From Perkinsus olseni (Eukaryota > Perkinsozoa > Perkinsida > Perkinsidae), in assembly GCA_013115135.1 (NCBI GenBank), contig JABANP010000152.1, positions 1-64,000 on the forward strand: a stretch of DNA of 64,000 nucleotides, read 5' to 3'. Within the stretch, counting starts at the first letter, position 1. Every line of letters begins with the position of its first letter. Positions 54,207 through 64,000 of this stretch are shown here, one piece after another. Made by a program: the position numbers and the translations under genes. The notes below the pieces were generated by a model, which worked only from the letters and a program-made list of their open reading frames with translations, had not been told where the DNA came from and did no database searches.

Positions 54207-57200
54207 TTACGGTGGGCCAAGACCTGCTCCAGTAGGGCCACCAGGGCCACTCGAAGCGACGATCCAGCCTCCGTACCTAGCGAGCACTATGAGAAACACC
54301 GTAGCCGTTCTCGTTGCTCACCGCTGCCATCTGCGAAGTTGTGCAGCTCACGGTCCAAGTTCTGATACTGCATCTCAAGAGCCTGCATGAAATAGGTCAG
54401 CTGATGCCAAATCGAGGCCAGGGTCTCACCAGTCGTGCCCACAGCATGTTGGCCTCTAAGTGAGGGCTATCCCGCAGCCTTCGAGACAGGGTGGCGATCA
54501 ACGTCGGCAACAAACGAAGACCGACGGATCCTATGCAGGCTGCGATGGAGTCCGGAGGGTCCATCGGTACGGCATCGAATACCTACGGAGAGTCGGTCGC
54601 TGGGGCGTGCTCAGTGGCAGCAGTTGGTGGTCTCACATAATCGATGATCTTGGCGTCTCCGGTGACCAAGGCCATGACCACTGCAGCCGGCCAATTCTCA
54701 TCCTTCACCATCTTCACTATCTGCTCGACGTTGACACGCTCCGTGAGGAGGCCCGTGACCGGGGTGAAGGCCAGAGCCGCGGTACTTGAGTCAGCACCAG
54801 GGGCGACTGAGGTACGGAGACGCTATTCTCACACGGAAGAGGCTCCGGGCCTACTATTACCTCTGTCACTTGAGAAGACGTGGGCTCCCAGACTAGTGGC
54901 TACACAGACCTGTCGGCCATCACCGGACACTGTCAGTCCGTAAACTCGCCTGAAGTGAGTACCATCAAAGGCTGTTGTCAATGGCGGCGTGGTCCCTCCT
55001 ACCATAGTTGATAATCCTGCTTTGAGCCATAGCCGGCCTTAACACCAGGCAAGCGTTCAGCCTGGGTGATTCTCTTCCGTTTCCGGTCAGCTCCCTCGAG
55101 CTCTTCATACCTACGACAGAAGGATGATCCGGACACCGGGGGGAGGACGGCCTCACTCCTGGTCCTGCACGGCGATGGCTAGAGCAGCTCCAGTGTCCGT
55201 GCCACGGTCTAGCTTACTATTGAGGAACCTGAGAGCAGCGGCAACTGGCGCGAGAAGGGGCGCGGTTGCGGCGACTGACCTCTTGGTGCCGATGATGTTG
55301 CCTTGGGCGCAGGTCATAGTCGTACGACACAACAGCACCCTCAGACGAGTATCATAGATCATCAGGTACCTGACGATAACGAGTCCCGACGGGAAGCCGA
55401 TCGTTCGACTTACGGTGATCTCGGGCACACTGCAGCTAACCACTGGCCGTTGGGGCTGAAGCAGAGGTCTGTAAAGTACCTGCGGGAAGAACGCGCACTC
55501 GGAAGATTCGCCGTCGTCACCGCCGTCGGCATGCTCACTGTGTGATATCGGCGAGGCCGCCAGTACCATCTCTTCGTGCCTTCTTGCCACTAGTAAGACC
55601 ACCAGTCGCTCGGCTACCTATAAACGGCGGCTGTTGTTGAGCAAAGCGTGTATCACTCCAACTCACCCTGTCCGCGACCAGCCGCGATGTCCCGGCTGGC
55701 GTCGATGCTTCCACCCATCTCTCGGCCTTCCGTGGTGTCCCAGAAGTAGATATGGCCCGCCTGTGTGGCGGTGGCCAGTCTGCAAAGGAAGCTGCCAAGA
55801 CCCTCTCCAGCGAGCTACTACATGTTTTTCTCCGTGTTCCGTGCGAAGGCGCAGGCTGTTACTTGACCCTGGTGGATGAGGCTCTCACCGCTGCCTGCCT
55901 TCGTTTGCCTGCAAGCTCGACAGGATCCTTCCCCAAGTCGACAGAGGAGGACCACTCACCGTCCGTAGACGTCCCAAACCCGCAGTGTCCTATCCCAGGA
56001 GGTGGAGGCGAGGAGGGAAGAATCCCAACAGAAGTCCAGAGCCGATACTCGGGCCTCGTGACCAGAGAGCACCTGACAACATCAACCGCGGGCTAACATC
56101 CTGCGGGGATGAAGCGTCCATTCTCGTCGGAGCTTAAAAATCATATTAGCCGGAATGATTTTATCTGGGGACTCAGATTATATAACTTTTTCTGTTTCTA
56201 AACCGGTTAGTTTTATCCAGTGGATGCGTCTACTGTACTCGAGAATCATCAGCTTCAGGAGGCTCCGGAGATGGGGTAGTGAGCGGTGGGAGAAATTGCG
56301 AGACCATCGATTTCGACAGAGAATGTCATGCTTACGTCAATGCAATCACCAGTCTTGAGTGCCCAGAGGTAGACAGCTCCCGGTGCCTGGGCGCTGGTAC
56401 CACCAGCAGCCACGACATCACCACCACCATCAACCGAGACTGTGGTGAATTGGACCAGGCCCGAGGAGGAGGGCGCCGTCATGACCTATCAAAGCATGCG
56501 AGGGAAATCCAGCCGTGAAGGAGGGAGCTTACCCGGAAGTTGCGGTATCGGAGGGAGTCATAAGCCCGGACACTGCCGTCCAAACTAGCTGAGATGACGG
56601 CGTTGCCAGTAGGGGTGAAGCAGACGCCCTCAACAGTGGACGTGTGGTCAGCAAAAGTAGCATAGCAGAAGCCAGAGACTGAGGAAAGGGACAGGGTGAG
56701 GGAGAAGGAGGACAGCCGAGGAGTGGAGGACCTACCCGTGTCCCACAGCTTCACCTTCCCTTCCATACCACCGGTGGCCAGCAGTTGCCTGTGATTCTGA
56801 CCAGCGGTGATGGTACTACCGGCCTTGGGCCTAGTGCTGCCAGCCAAGGGGGAGTAGGCCACACAACGGACCTTGAATAATGAGTAGGTGGCCAGCGCTG
56901 TCCTGATGGGCTTACCCCGTGATGGTGGCCCTGCTGCTTCAGTATCCAGGTCTCGCTCCGCCACTCATAGACCAAGAGCTGCCTAGCGTGGGCTGAGCCA
57001 ATGCAGATCCAGTCGCCACCAGGACCTACAGGGAAGGGGAAGCTGCACGCTCGACAGAACGATAAGGCGAGGCTTACTGATGTCAGCATGGGTGATGGAG
57101 CAGCCGGCAGAGCCACCGAGTGTGGTGGCGCTGACTAGGGAGAGCTGCTGGAGGAGGGCCATGGTCGTTACTTCATACCTGAGCAGCTACCATCAACCTC

Positions 57201-58597
57201 CTTACACCACTATCAAAGCTTACAGTGCGAAGATGCCGTGACTAAGGCCGAGGACCAGCATATCGCTGAAGGCGTCGAAGCCAACGGCGGTGACGGTGCC
57301 ACCCTGAGCATGATCAGTGATACTAGACGAAGCTGAAGGGGACTCCTTGACCCACCTTGACTGCCTCCAGGTGGTTCTTAGACTGGAGGGCCCAGGTGCC
57401 ACTATCATCGACCATCCAGTGCAGTAGGAAGCTGAAGGAGAGAGGGTGAGGGGACGGCGCTAGGAGGGATGGAGGTACCCGTTCCGAGCGACGGAGTAGA
57501 TGTCCTTGCCGCTCTTGCCGAAGTAGCTGCCTCGTACCGGCGCCTGATGCTCCACTAGGCAGCCCGATGGTATGTCGCTTTTCGAATGGTCAAGGACCCA
57601 TACGCGGACCTGGAGAGACTTTACGGCGACGGCGGCGGCCCGTACCACTCCTTCCCACCATCATGTCGTTGCCGCTGGAGATCAGCGCGTTAGAGTCGGC
57701 AGACCAGCTGAGGTGCATGACCTCATCGATGTGGCCAGCAAAGGTGTGCTTCACGACCTGACGATGATGGCAAGGCTTGACCGACTGATCGCAGCCACAG
57801 TGGTCCTACCATCTGCCATCCAGTACTAGCTGAAGGTGCGTACCACACCACCACCTTCCGACCGGAAGTGACGGCGATGTAACGACCGTCTACGACAGAA
57901 ACGAGGGTAGAGGGGCTACAGAAGGGCAGCAGCAGCCTACTCTACCTGGGGAGAACTCAGCAGCCCGGACGGTTTTTGTCTTTAGGTTCATACGGTGGAG
58001 CACCAGGCCGGTGCTCAGAGCTACGACCATCGCGAAGCCATCAGTATCGACGGTGAATAGCAGGGAGTTGTCAGGGGAGGCCTGAAGAACGTCGCTGCCC
58101 TGAGTCGAGTGAAGCAGATCTCCTACCGTCATGGCAGCAATCGCCGATCCACGGACTTCCATGGGGAGACAGGCTGTGCGATTGGACCTAGATAGATCGG
58201 TTACTTGCACCTGAGGGAGGGGAGGGTGGCACCGAGGATGCAGTGGGGAGTTGGGGTACCCTCGAGGACACTGTGGAGAGTAGCAGAGAAGGCGGCGGCT
58301 GGGCATCCTGGGATGAGGAGGTTTTCCTCGTCGAAAATCTGACCGGGCCACCTGATCGAGCGGAGGCCAACTGTCAAATGGCCGCATCTTAGGTCGATGC
58401 GAGCTTAAGGCAAGTAAGTAAGATACGCCCCAAGACACTAGCTTACCACTGTAAGTAGGACCGATCAAGTTGGTGAACCCGAAGGACAGCCTCGTGGCCA
58501 CGGAAGGCTCACCGCTGGTGACCTTGGTAGCAGCCCCATCCGGAAGATCAGGCGAGGAGGGCGGCTCCGAGGATGATGACGGTGACGTTGCAGACAT
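54207..58597 (-). CDS. PWP2: PWP2 homologue, WD40 protein of the small-subunit processome (UTP-B)
   Basis: Many short exons on the minus strand follow the PWP2 order: FGFTNLIGPTYSG (58485-58450), VQVTDLSRSNRTACL (about 58210), SWSADSNALISSGND (57700-57660), VRGSYFGKSGKDIYSVARNGYL, FDAFSDMLVLGLSHGIFAL (57220-57280), GDWICIGSAHARQLLVYEW ... ILKQQGH (57030-56920), GKVKLWDTG, SGFCYATFADHTSTV ... YRNFR (56700-56540), GAVYLWALKTGDC, LSGHEARVSALDFCW (56080-55970), GHIYFWDTTEGREM, FTDLCFSPNGQWLAAV, and the C-terminal helical domain TERVNVEQIVKMVKDENWPAAVVMAL with LWARL and YFMQALEMQYQNLDRELH. PWP2 acts in UTP-B during early 18S rRNA processing in the nucleolus. The start ATG 58597 is the first in the supported frame. 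The end is at 54207 if the last 36-base intron is used, otherwise at 54287. Confidence 0.9.
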
Positions 58598-58774
58598 AGA
58601 TCTAGGCCCTAGGGAAGGGTCGTCGTGGTGATCACCTGAGGGCAGCAGCTCTCCTCCCTGCTGGGCGGCACTCAAACGCAGCAACAGGGGCACTAGAAAC
58701 TATCAGTCGTACGTAGAGGAGAAGGGAAATCAAGAATATCAAGTCAATCTTGGAGGTCCTAATAGTGGTCATCA

Positions 58775-61700
58775 TCACGCCCCGCTCATCTTAGCAATAG
58801 TAATCTTCACACACTGCAGCAGCGTCTCCCTCAACTGCGTAGGCGGCAGGGTGCCGTTGACAACTCCCTCATAGAAGCGGGCCAGCTCCGGGCTCTCAGC
58901 CAGGCCGCTGCCCAGTGTGGTCTGCAGAACACTTTGCACTCGTCCTTGGGACTCGGGTGGAAGGACCTTCTGTGTGAGGCCCACATTCCGCAACATCTGG
59001 CTCGACTAAGAACACCGCCTTCACAGACTCATAGTCATTCACGTTCAACTGCCGCAGTGCGCCCACACAAATAGGGAGTAGCTCAGGTAGGTTCAACAAG
59101 TCCGCCAGCATCACCCTGACAAACTCCGGGTCGGTGGCCCGACTGGTGGCCTCCACCAGGCGAGAGACTATCTGTATACTAGCTGTATACAGCTGCACTT
59201 CGCCCGGTGTACCAATACAGAGACGTATCAGGCCTAGCACGGCAGGAGTGCTTCGAAGGACCTCCACGAAGGCCTCCTGTCTGCTTTGTCGCCGAGTCCC
59301 GCATCAAGCGTCAGTATCGCCACTCCCAGCTCCAACTTCTCCCTTCTAGTCTCGGGGAGAATCCACCGGCATGGCCTGCCATGCTGGGGCGAGGTCATTC
59401 ACCAGCCCTGGCAGCTGTGAGGACACCAGACCCCGGCCAAGCTCAGCGTCCGACTGAGTGACCAGGTGGGAGACGAAGCCAAGGAACTCGGCCATATCCG
59501 CACTCTGGGTGGTGGAGTTGGCCTTCACTACCGGTAGCACGTCGTTAAGGACAGGCGCGAGGCGTTCAGAAGGCAGGGTTTGAAGCAGCTGGCGGCACAG
59601 CAGTATCATGCTCTGCCGTATAATCCGGTCCACTGCTACATGGGCGAAGCTGGCCCGCAGCTTCCCCAGGACCATGTCCCAGGCCTCCAGCCCCAACCGA
59701 GCACTTCTCTATCGCCTTGGCCAGGGAGGCCAGCGCCAGCATGACTCTGTTGTAGAGACAGTCAGCTGTGGTCCCTCCCGGGGGTACCGCTACTAGGTCC
59801 GGGCCGGCTCTATCCAGGACTGTTGAGAACTGCCCTAGCACAGCCAGGAGCGTCATAGCTTGGTCGTCTATGTCCTGGGAAAGTAGAGTGCCCACGGCTT
59901 CATAAAGGTTGTCCTGATAGTCCCTGTCAGCCTGCCCAGGAGCTATGGTGAGACACGAGGACAGCTCGTTGACGAAGGGGCCAACCTTAGGCCCGACAGC
60001 TGCCTTATGCTGCTTGCAAAACTTAACAAGTAGGAAGGATGCCCGCTTGGCCGACCTTAGGGTTCTTAGAACGGACACCACCGAGGAGGGCCGGCAAGCA
60101 GACGGTGTCGATGCATCGCGAAGCTGCACCAGAGTACTTGCATACAAGCTCCGAGTGTTTGCAGCTGGACCAGCCAACTACGGTGCTGCATTATCCCAGG
60201 GCAATGGAGGATCTGGGTGGCCGTAGGACCAAGCTCATTCTCGTACGCTTTCTGCTCACCGCATACGTGTAGCATGGTTAGACCTAAGATACTCCTAAGA
60301 TACTCCTCGCTCCTGCCAGACCTTGCCGTCTTACATGCTTCCAGTTGGCTGTCGGCCAGGGCAGCAGCCTGATTGCCTTGTGTGATGGAGGACACTGTAT
60401 TACGGACGAACTCTAGGGCAGTCTAAAGGGAGCCACCGGCTGACAGGTAGAAAGGTCAGGTGATGCTGCTACGTCTTTATCAACCGCCAAGGCCTTCCGT
60501 ATCAGCTTGCAGACATCAGATCGGAACTCGGTGAAAGCCACTTCCTGCTCAGTGCCGTCATCAACGTCATCACCTGCAAGATGGGGACGGTCGACAGGCG
60601 CGACAAGGGCCTAGGCTGATATTCAAAGCGAGCGAAAAATTTCACTGGCTGGGATTTGAACCGGAGACCTGGCCGGGCCACCCCACCAGGAAAGAGATGT
60701 TTAGGACGAAGTGTGTGTCTTGTTGTGGACTCCTCATCAGATGAGCTAGATTCCTTCCCATTGGATTGGCTAGATGCGGGTGACGAAGGACAGCGGGAAT
60801 TGGTCCCGGAGACCACCGCCGACACCGCTGGACCTGCTCGAGGGTTCCTCTACGCTACGCCCCACCACCCCATACTCACCTTCATGGCTGAACCATTGAG
60901 GGTAGCATAGATGTATCTGAAGCAACACACAAAGGGATGAAAACGAACAAATCCTGAGGGAGAGGAGGTCCGACTTATTAAGGAGCAGCACTACGGACGC
61001 TCCCATACTGCAAGCAATGGTCGCGCGGCGAGGCCCTATGCTGACGTGATATTACCAGGGACAGGCGCATGACCTCCGTTACAACAGGCTTCACCTCCTC
61101 CTTCAAGGCCTTTCCCTTCCCCTTCGCCACTACTGCTTATCATCTGACCACCGTGAGTGGTACCCCATAGACCGTTCCCTCGGCTGCCCTACCTTCCGAA
61201 CATTCCCGAAAAAGATCTGCAGGGAGTTGTCCACTGATGCCGCGATTTCGAATGAACTGTGGGCGTAGAATTGCTCTAATAGCGCCACCACCAGGTTTTG
61301 AACCTGCGTCCATGCCCACATCAACAGGACAGGAGGTAGTCATTCTGGAGCCTACGCATCGCCACGCTGCCATAACCGTAGTATCAGTAGCCTCTACGCT
61401 GTTTCGGATGAGCATCTGGGACTCCATCACATTTTCGGAGACCTTGTCATACCTGTCGAGACGTCAATTGCAATTAAAGGTTAGACGCAGGCATGTGCCT
61501 CGCACGCCCGCACGACAAGCCAGATAGAGTCCTGTGGAGGTCCCGGTGTACCAGAAAGACGCCGCATTACGAATCAGCGCAGTTATACGACGCCCTATGA
61601 GCTCCCCTTTCCGTGTAACCCCTCCCTGACTACATTTCCGAGACCTTAGCCAGCTTCCGCGAGTCAGCCTGACATGCCTTCGTCATCCGCTCCATGTGCC

Positions 61701-63301
61701 TGTGTACGGCAAGCGAGGGTGTGTAGCAGTAGAAGCGAAAGAAAAGTGGTATTGTTGATCACACACTGGAATGCCAGGACAGAGCGTGCAGCTGACACTA
61801 ACTGTGGACCGCCACCGCGGAATGGAGCGTCCGTGAATAGTGAAAACCCTGGCACTGGTGATACTACCCTAAGAGGTCCAACTCTAATACCATAGTGAGC
61901 CTTTTACCAGGTAGCATCTTCTTGTGACACATGGCAGCTATGAAGGTACATACGTGCTGGCCTGATCACAAGAACCATGTCCTGCTACCAACACCCTCTA
62001 CAGAGCGGACGCCTCTCGTTAATCGATCTTGAAGACAAGCTAGTACAGTCAGAATCAAACAGGCAACACCAAGTACAAGCCAATACGATTTGCGGATGGT
62101 GTGGTATGCTCAGCTTTGCACCGAGGATTTGTATTTCGTGGCGCGCGACAAGCGTTCCCTTAGTACATTGTTCCAACGTGCATGTGTTAGATTCCACAAT
62201 CTTGGTGACCAGCTCTATGAAGTGGGCATTAGCGAAGAGAGTGATCTCAGCCCACGCCACGTATCTGAGGGTACGGAGAATCTTGGAGGTCGCTCTGGTC
62301 ACACACAGAATACCTTGACAAGACATTCAGGGAGAGCTCTGTGGACTTGCCAGCACTAAGGGAGTTGAAAAGGACCTCCACGATACGGTTGATGTCTCCT
62401 GATGTGACGCCGAGTAACTCGACCCATGCCTCATCCCACACTATTACCACTTTCCCGCATAGTATCTTTCACGCGCATCGGCAACGAGCTCTCACCACTG
62501 CCATGCATGTTCCTGATTCGATATCAAAGACGAGTATCCTTCGTAAGCCTACCGGACGTCATCCCCTATTAACTCCTGGTCGAGCGAGACCAGTACTCGA
62601 AGCATGAAGTCTAGGCCTCGGTCACTGGCCGAGGACAGCTGGAGAAGATCTTTGATGGCCGTTGACCTAATCCGTGATGAAAGATACGTCGCGCACGGCG
62701 AAGATTCCTGCTTCTTACCAGACACCGGATTGGTAGTCGTTGCACATAAGCTGCATGTAGAGGACTGCTATCCGATTGACTATGGCCACGGGTACCTCGG
62801 CGCCCGGGACGAGTACTGTAGTGACATAGTGGCAAAGGGCTTGCCGTACTGAGACGGAATGGAAATCTACGGGGCGCTGACTGTCTCTCAGAGGATACCT
62901 CCTTGCCGTTGAGCTTGGTTCAGTCCGGGTGCTAGCTGCGATAGGGCTTGGAGACTCCAGAATTGGGCCTATCACGCGAAAGGTCGTCGGATCGAACCCC
63001 ATGCAGGACATTTCACCTCCATTGACACTCCACTAGGGGCGAATGCGCATTTACAGATTATCTCCGAAGCGTCAGCCCTCTGTTTAACCTCTGAAAGCAA
63101 CATTTCTCATACCATCTCTTCCACTACTCCCATTATTACCAGTGCAAAACTGCTCCGCCTTCTGCCGCGCCGCAGGGTCAGCCTGAGGGAGGATACGGCG
63201 TAGCAGGCAGACGAGAGAGACGGCCGTACCCGATAGTTGAAGAGCACGTCAACGGCCTGGACAAGCACTGGGTCTGGGGCTCCTACCGAAGTGCTTGACA
63301 T
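58775..63301 (-). CDS. Exportin-T (tRNA nuclear export receptor) homologue
   Basis: Importin-beta-like N-terminus from ATG 63301: exon 63301-63230, then ADPAARQKAEQFC. Next exons: SGDINRIVEVLFNSLSAGK (62420-62350), RYVAWAEITLFANAHFIELV (62270-62200, the conserved XPOT repeat), LVVALLEQFYAHSSFEI (about 61290), EVAFTEFRSDVCKLIRKAL then ALEFVRNTVSSI (60580-60390), and the long helical part with YEAVGTLLSQDIDDQAM (59910-59850), VDRIIRQSMILLCRQLLQ (59640-59580) and VQLYTASIQIVSRLVEAT (59190-59150). Exportin-T with RanGTP carries mature tRNAs out of the nucleus. Total length (about 950-1000 residues) fits the family. Near 59000 the frame changes between ESVKAVFL and the C-terminal GLTQKVLPPESQGRV, without a usable intron, so a one-base indel is likely there. 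Several N-terminal exons are not individually resolved. Confidence 0.85.
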
Positions 63302-63566
63302 ACTCAAACAACAAACAACACTGTGGAATGAGAAGGTAAGGGCGATTATATAAGTGCGCGAATATGTCCGCAACTGCATAATCGTTTAACCTGCGACAGG
63401 AATCTTGAGATCTTGCAAACTTGGATTTACTTAACGGCAGTGGACGACCGGTGTGCCATTTCACTAGCGCGCTGTTACTCGACAATTTCCCCGCAGGTGA
63501 CTGAGCTAGAATTCTACACGAATTTACTCTGCTGCCCTTCAGTTGTAATACCGCTGTAACCTACCA
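63302..63566. promoter_or_regulatory. Divergent promoter region between exportin-T and AGM1
   Basis: Two start codons face away from each other across 265 bases. No clear TATA box or repeated motif is seen. Confidence 0.45.
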
Positions 63567-64000
63567 ATGTCCTCATCTCTTCTTCCCGACTGTTTTGAAG
63601 CTCTTGCCTCTCTACCGGAGCACCAGAAGACCTATTCAAAGTGCTTGAAATACGGTACTACAAGGGACGCTGGGTAGACTCATACCACTCCTTTCTCAAC
63701 TTATCTTCAATTTAGGTACCGCTGGCTTCCGTGATTTAGCCGATGAGTTGCCGTTGGACGCAGTCTTCTTCCGCATGGGCGTTCTCGCCGCGGCCCGTTC
63801 TCGAGTCCTCGGCGGCAAAGTCATGGGCGTGATGATCACCGCGTCCCACAACCCCGAGCCGGTAGGCTGGAGGTCGGATGAGCGTATCTTTATGTGCATG
63901 CGTGCATCATCAGGATAACGGAGTTAAGATGATCGAGCCTAATGGCGGCATGCTCGTTACTGACTGGGAAGAGCTGTGCGAGAAGGTGGCCAATGCCGAG
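63567..64000 (+). CDS. Phosphoacetylglucosamine mutase, 5' part (runs off window)
   Basis: Exons 63567-63654, 63716-63861 and 63914 onward join in phase. Residues 30-45 read [14 protein letters not shown], then [13 protein letters not shown], and the active-site loop [10 protein letters not shown] with the phosphoserine-type Ser, followed across an intron by [14 protein letters not shown] and [12 protein letters not shown]. This pattern is specific to the PGM3/AGM1 branch of phosphohexomutases, which convert GlcNAc-6-phosphate to GlcNAc-1-phosphate in UDP-GlcNAc synthesis. The N-terminus is short (about 29 residues before GTAGF), normal for the family. Roughly the first 20 percent of the protein is inside the window. 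Confidence 0.92.

Noticed and set aside
60640..60690. Minus-strand B-box-like GGTTCAAATCCCAGC
   Set aside because: No matching acceptor or anticodon arm was found at the right distance; possible tRNA remnant only.
61265..61400. Minus-strand T-arm-like GCAGGTTCAAAACCTGG
   Set aside because: T stem is imperfect and no cloverleaf can be drawn; it lies within exportin-T sequence.
62915..63015. tRNA-like stretch with GGATCGAACCCC and a 3' end TGCAGGACA
   Set aside because: A B-box-like sequence is present, but the acceptor (only four pairs), D arm and anticodon stem do not form a cloverleaf. At most a degenerate tRNA, inside an exportin-T intron.
1..64000. CRISPR arrays, bacterial operons, Shine-Dalgarno sites or origins
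   Set aside because: None seen. Introns and gene content show eukaryotic nuclear DNA, so these categories do not apply.

Overview
The window looks like nuclear DNA of an alveolate protist, most likely a Perkinsus-type perkinsid. This is inferred from gene structure and gene content, not from a database match. Genes lie close together on both strands and are cut by many very short GT-AG introns, mostly 30-60 bases. Families typical of alveolates occur (p25-alpha/TPPP proteins, secreted pepsin-like protease expansions, threonine-rich surface-type proteins). No bacterial operon signals are seen. Exon joins below were made by eye from splice sites, reading frame and known family patterns.

Layout. 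1-3.8 kb: the 3' two thirds of a frame-broken LTR retrotransposon (protease end, reverse transcriptase, RNase H, integrase). It abuts a many-exon Ku70 DNA-end-binding gene on the minus strand (3.8-6.9 kb) whose C-terminal exons are missing from the window. 7.9-10.2 kb: two unrecognised minus-strand genes. 10.2-14.2 kb: gene-poor, with a weak plus-strand candidate and a small secreted basic peptide. 15.0-32.7 kb: six plus-strand pepsin-like aspartic protease copies (four intact, two broken) plus one relic. A 2.1-kb duplication, a conserved promoter-side hairpin motif and a perfect 214-bp inverted repeat lie within this array.

33.3-38.7 kb: a minus-strand gene joining an Rdx (SelW/SelH-like) domain, a PDZ domain and a long acidic tail, then a divergent protein-kinase-like gene. 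39.7-48.4 kb: lineage-specific secreted proteins, a multi-module p25-alpha gene, an ankyrin gene with an antisense tRNA-Met(CAT) in one intron, a mucin-like Thr-rich protein and a complete macro-domain gene. 48.9-53.2 kb: a tandem pair of AAAP-type amino-acid transporters, each with one single-base frameshift.

54.2-64.0 kb: housekeeping genes. These are PWP2 (UTP-B, small-subunit processome) and exportin-T (tRNA export) on the minus strand, and the start of phosphoacetylglucosamine mutase (UDP-GlcNAc synthesis) on the plus strand, divergent from exportin-T.

Functional themes: ribosome and tRNA supply (PWP2, exportin-T, tRNA-Met), DNA repair (Ku70), nutrient uptake and extracellular proteolysis (transporters, protease array), and cytoskeletal or ciliary proteins (p25-alpha, possibly the Rdx-PDZ protein). 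Several genes carry single-base frameshifts. Raw reads are needed to tell assembly indels from real decay.
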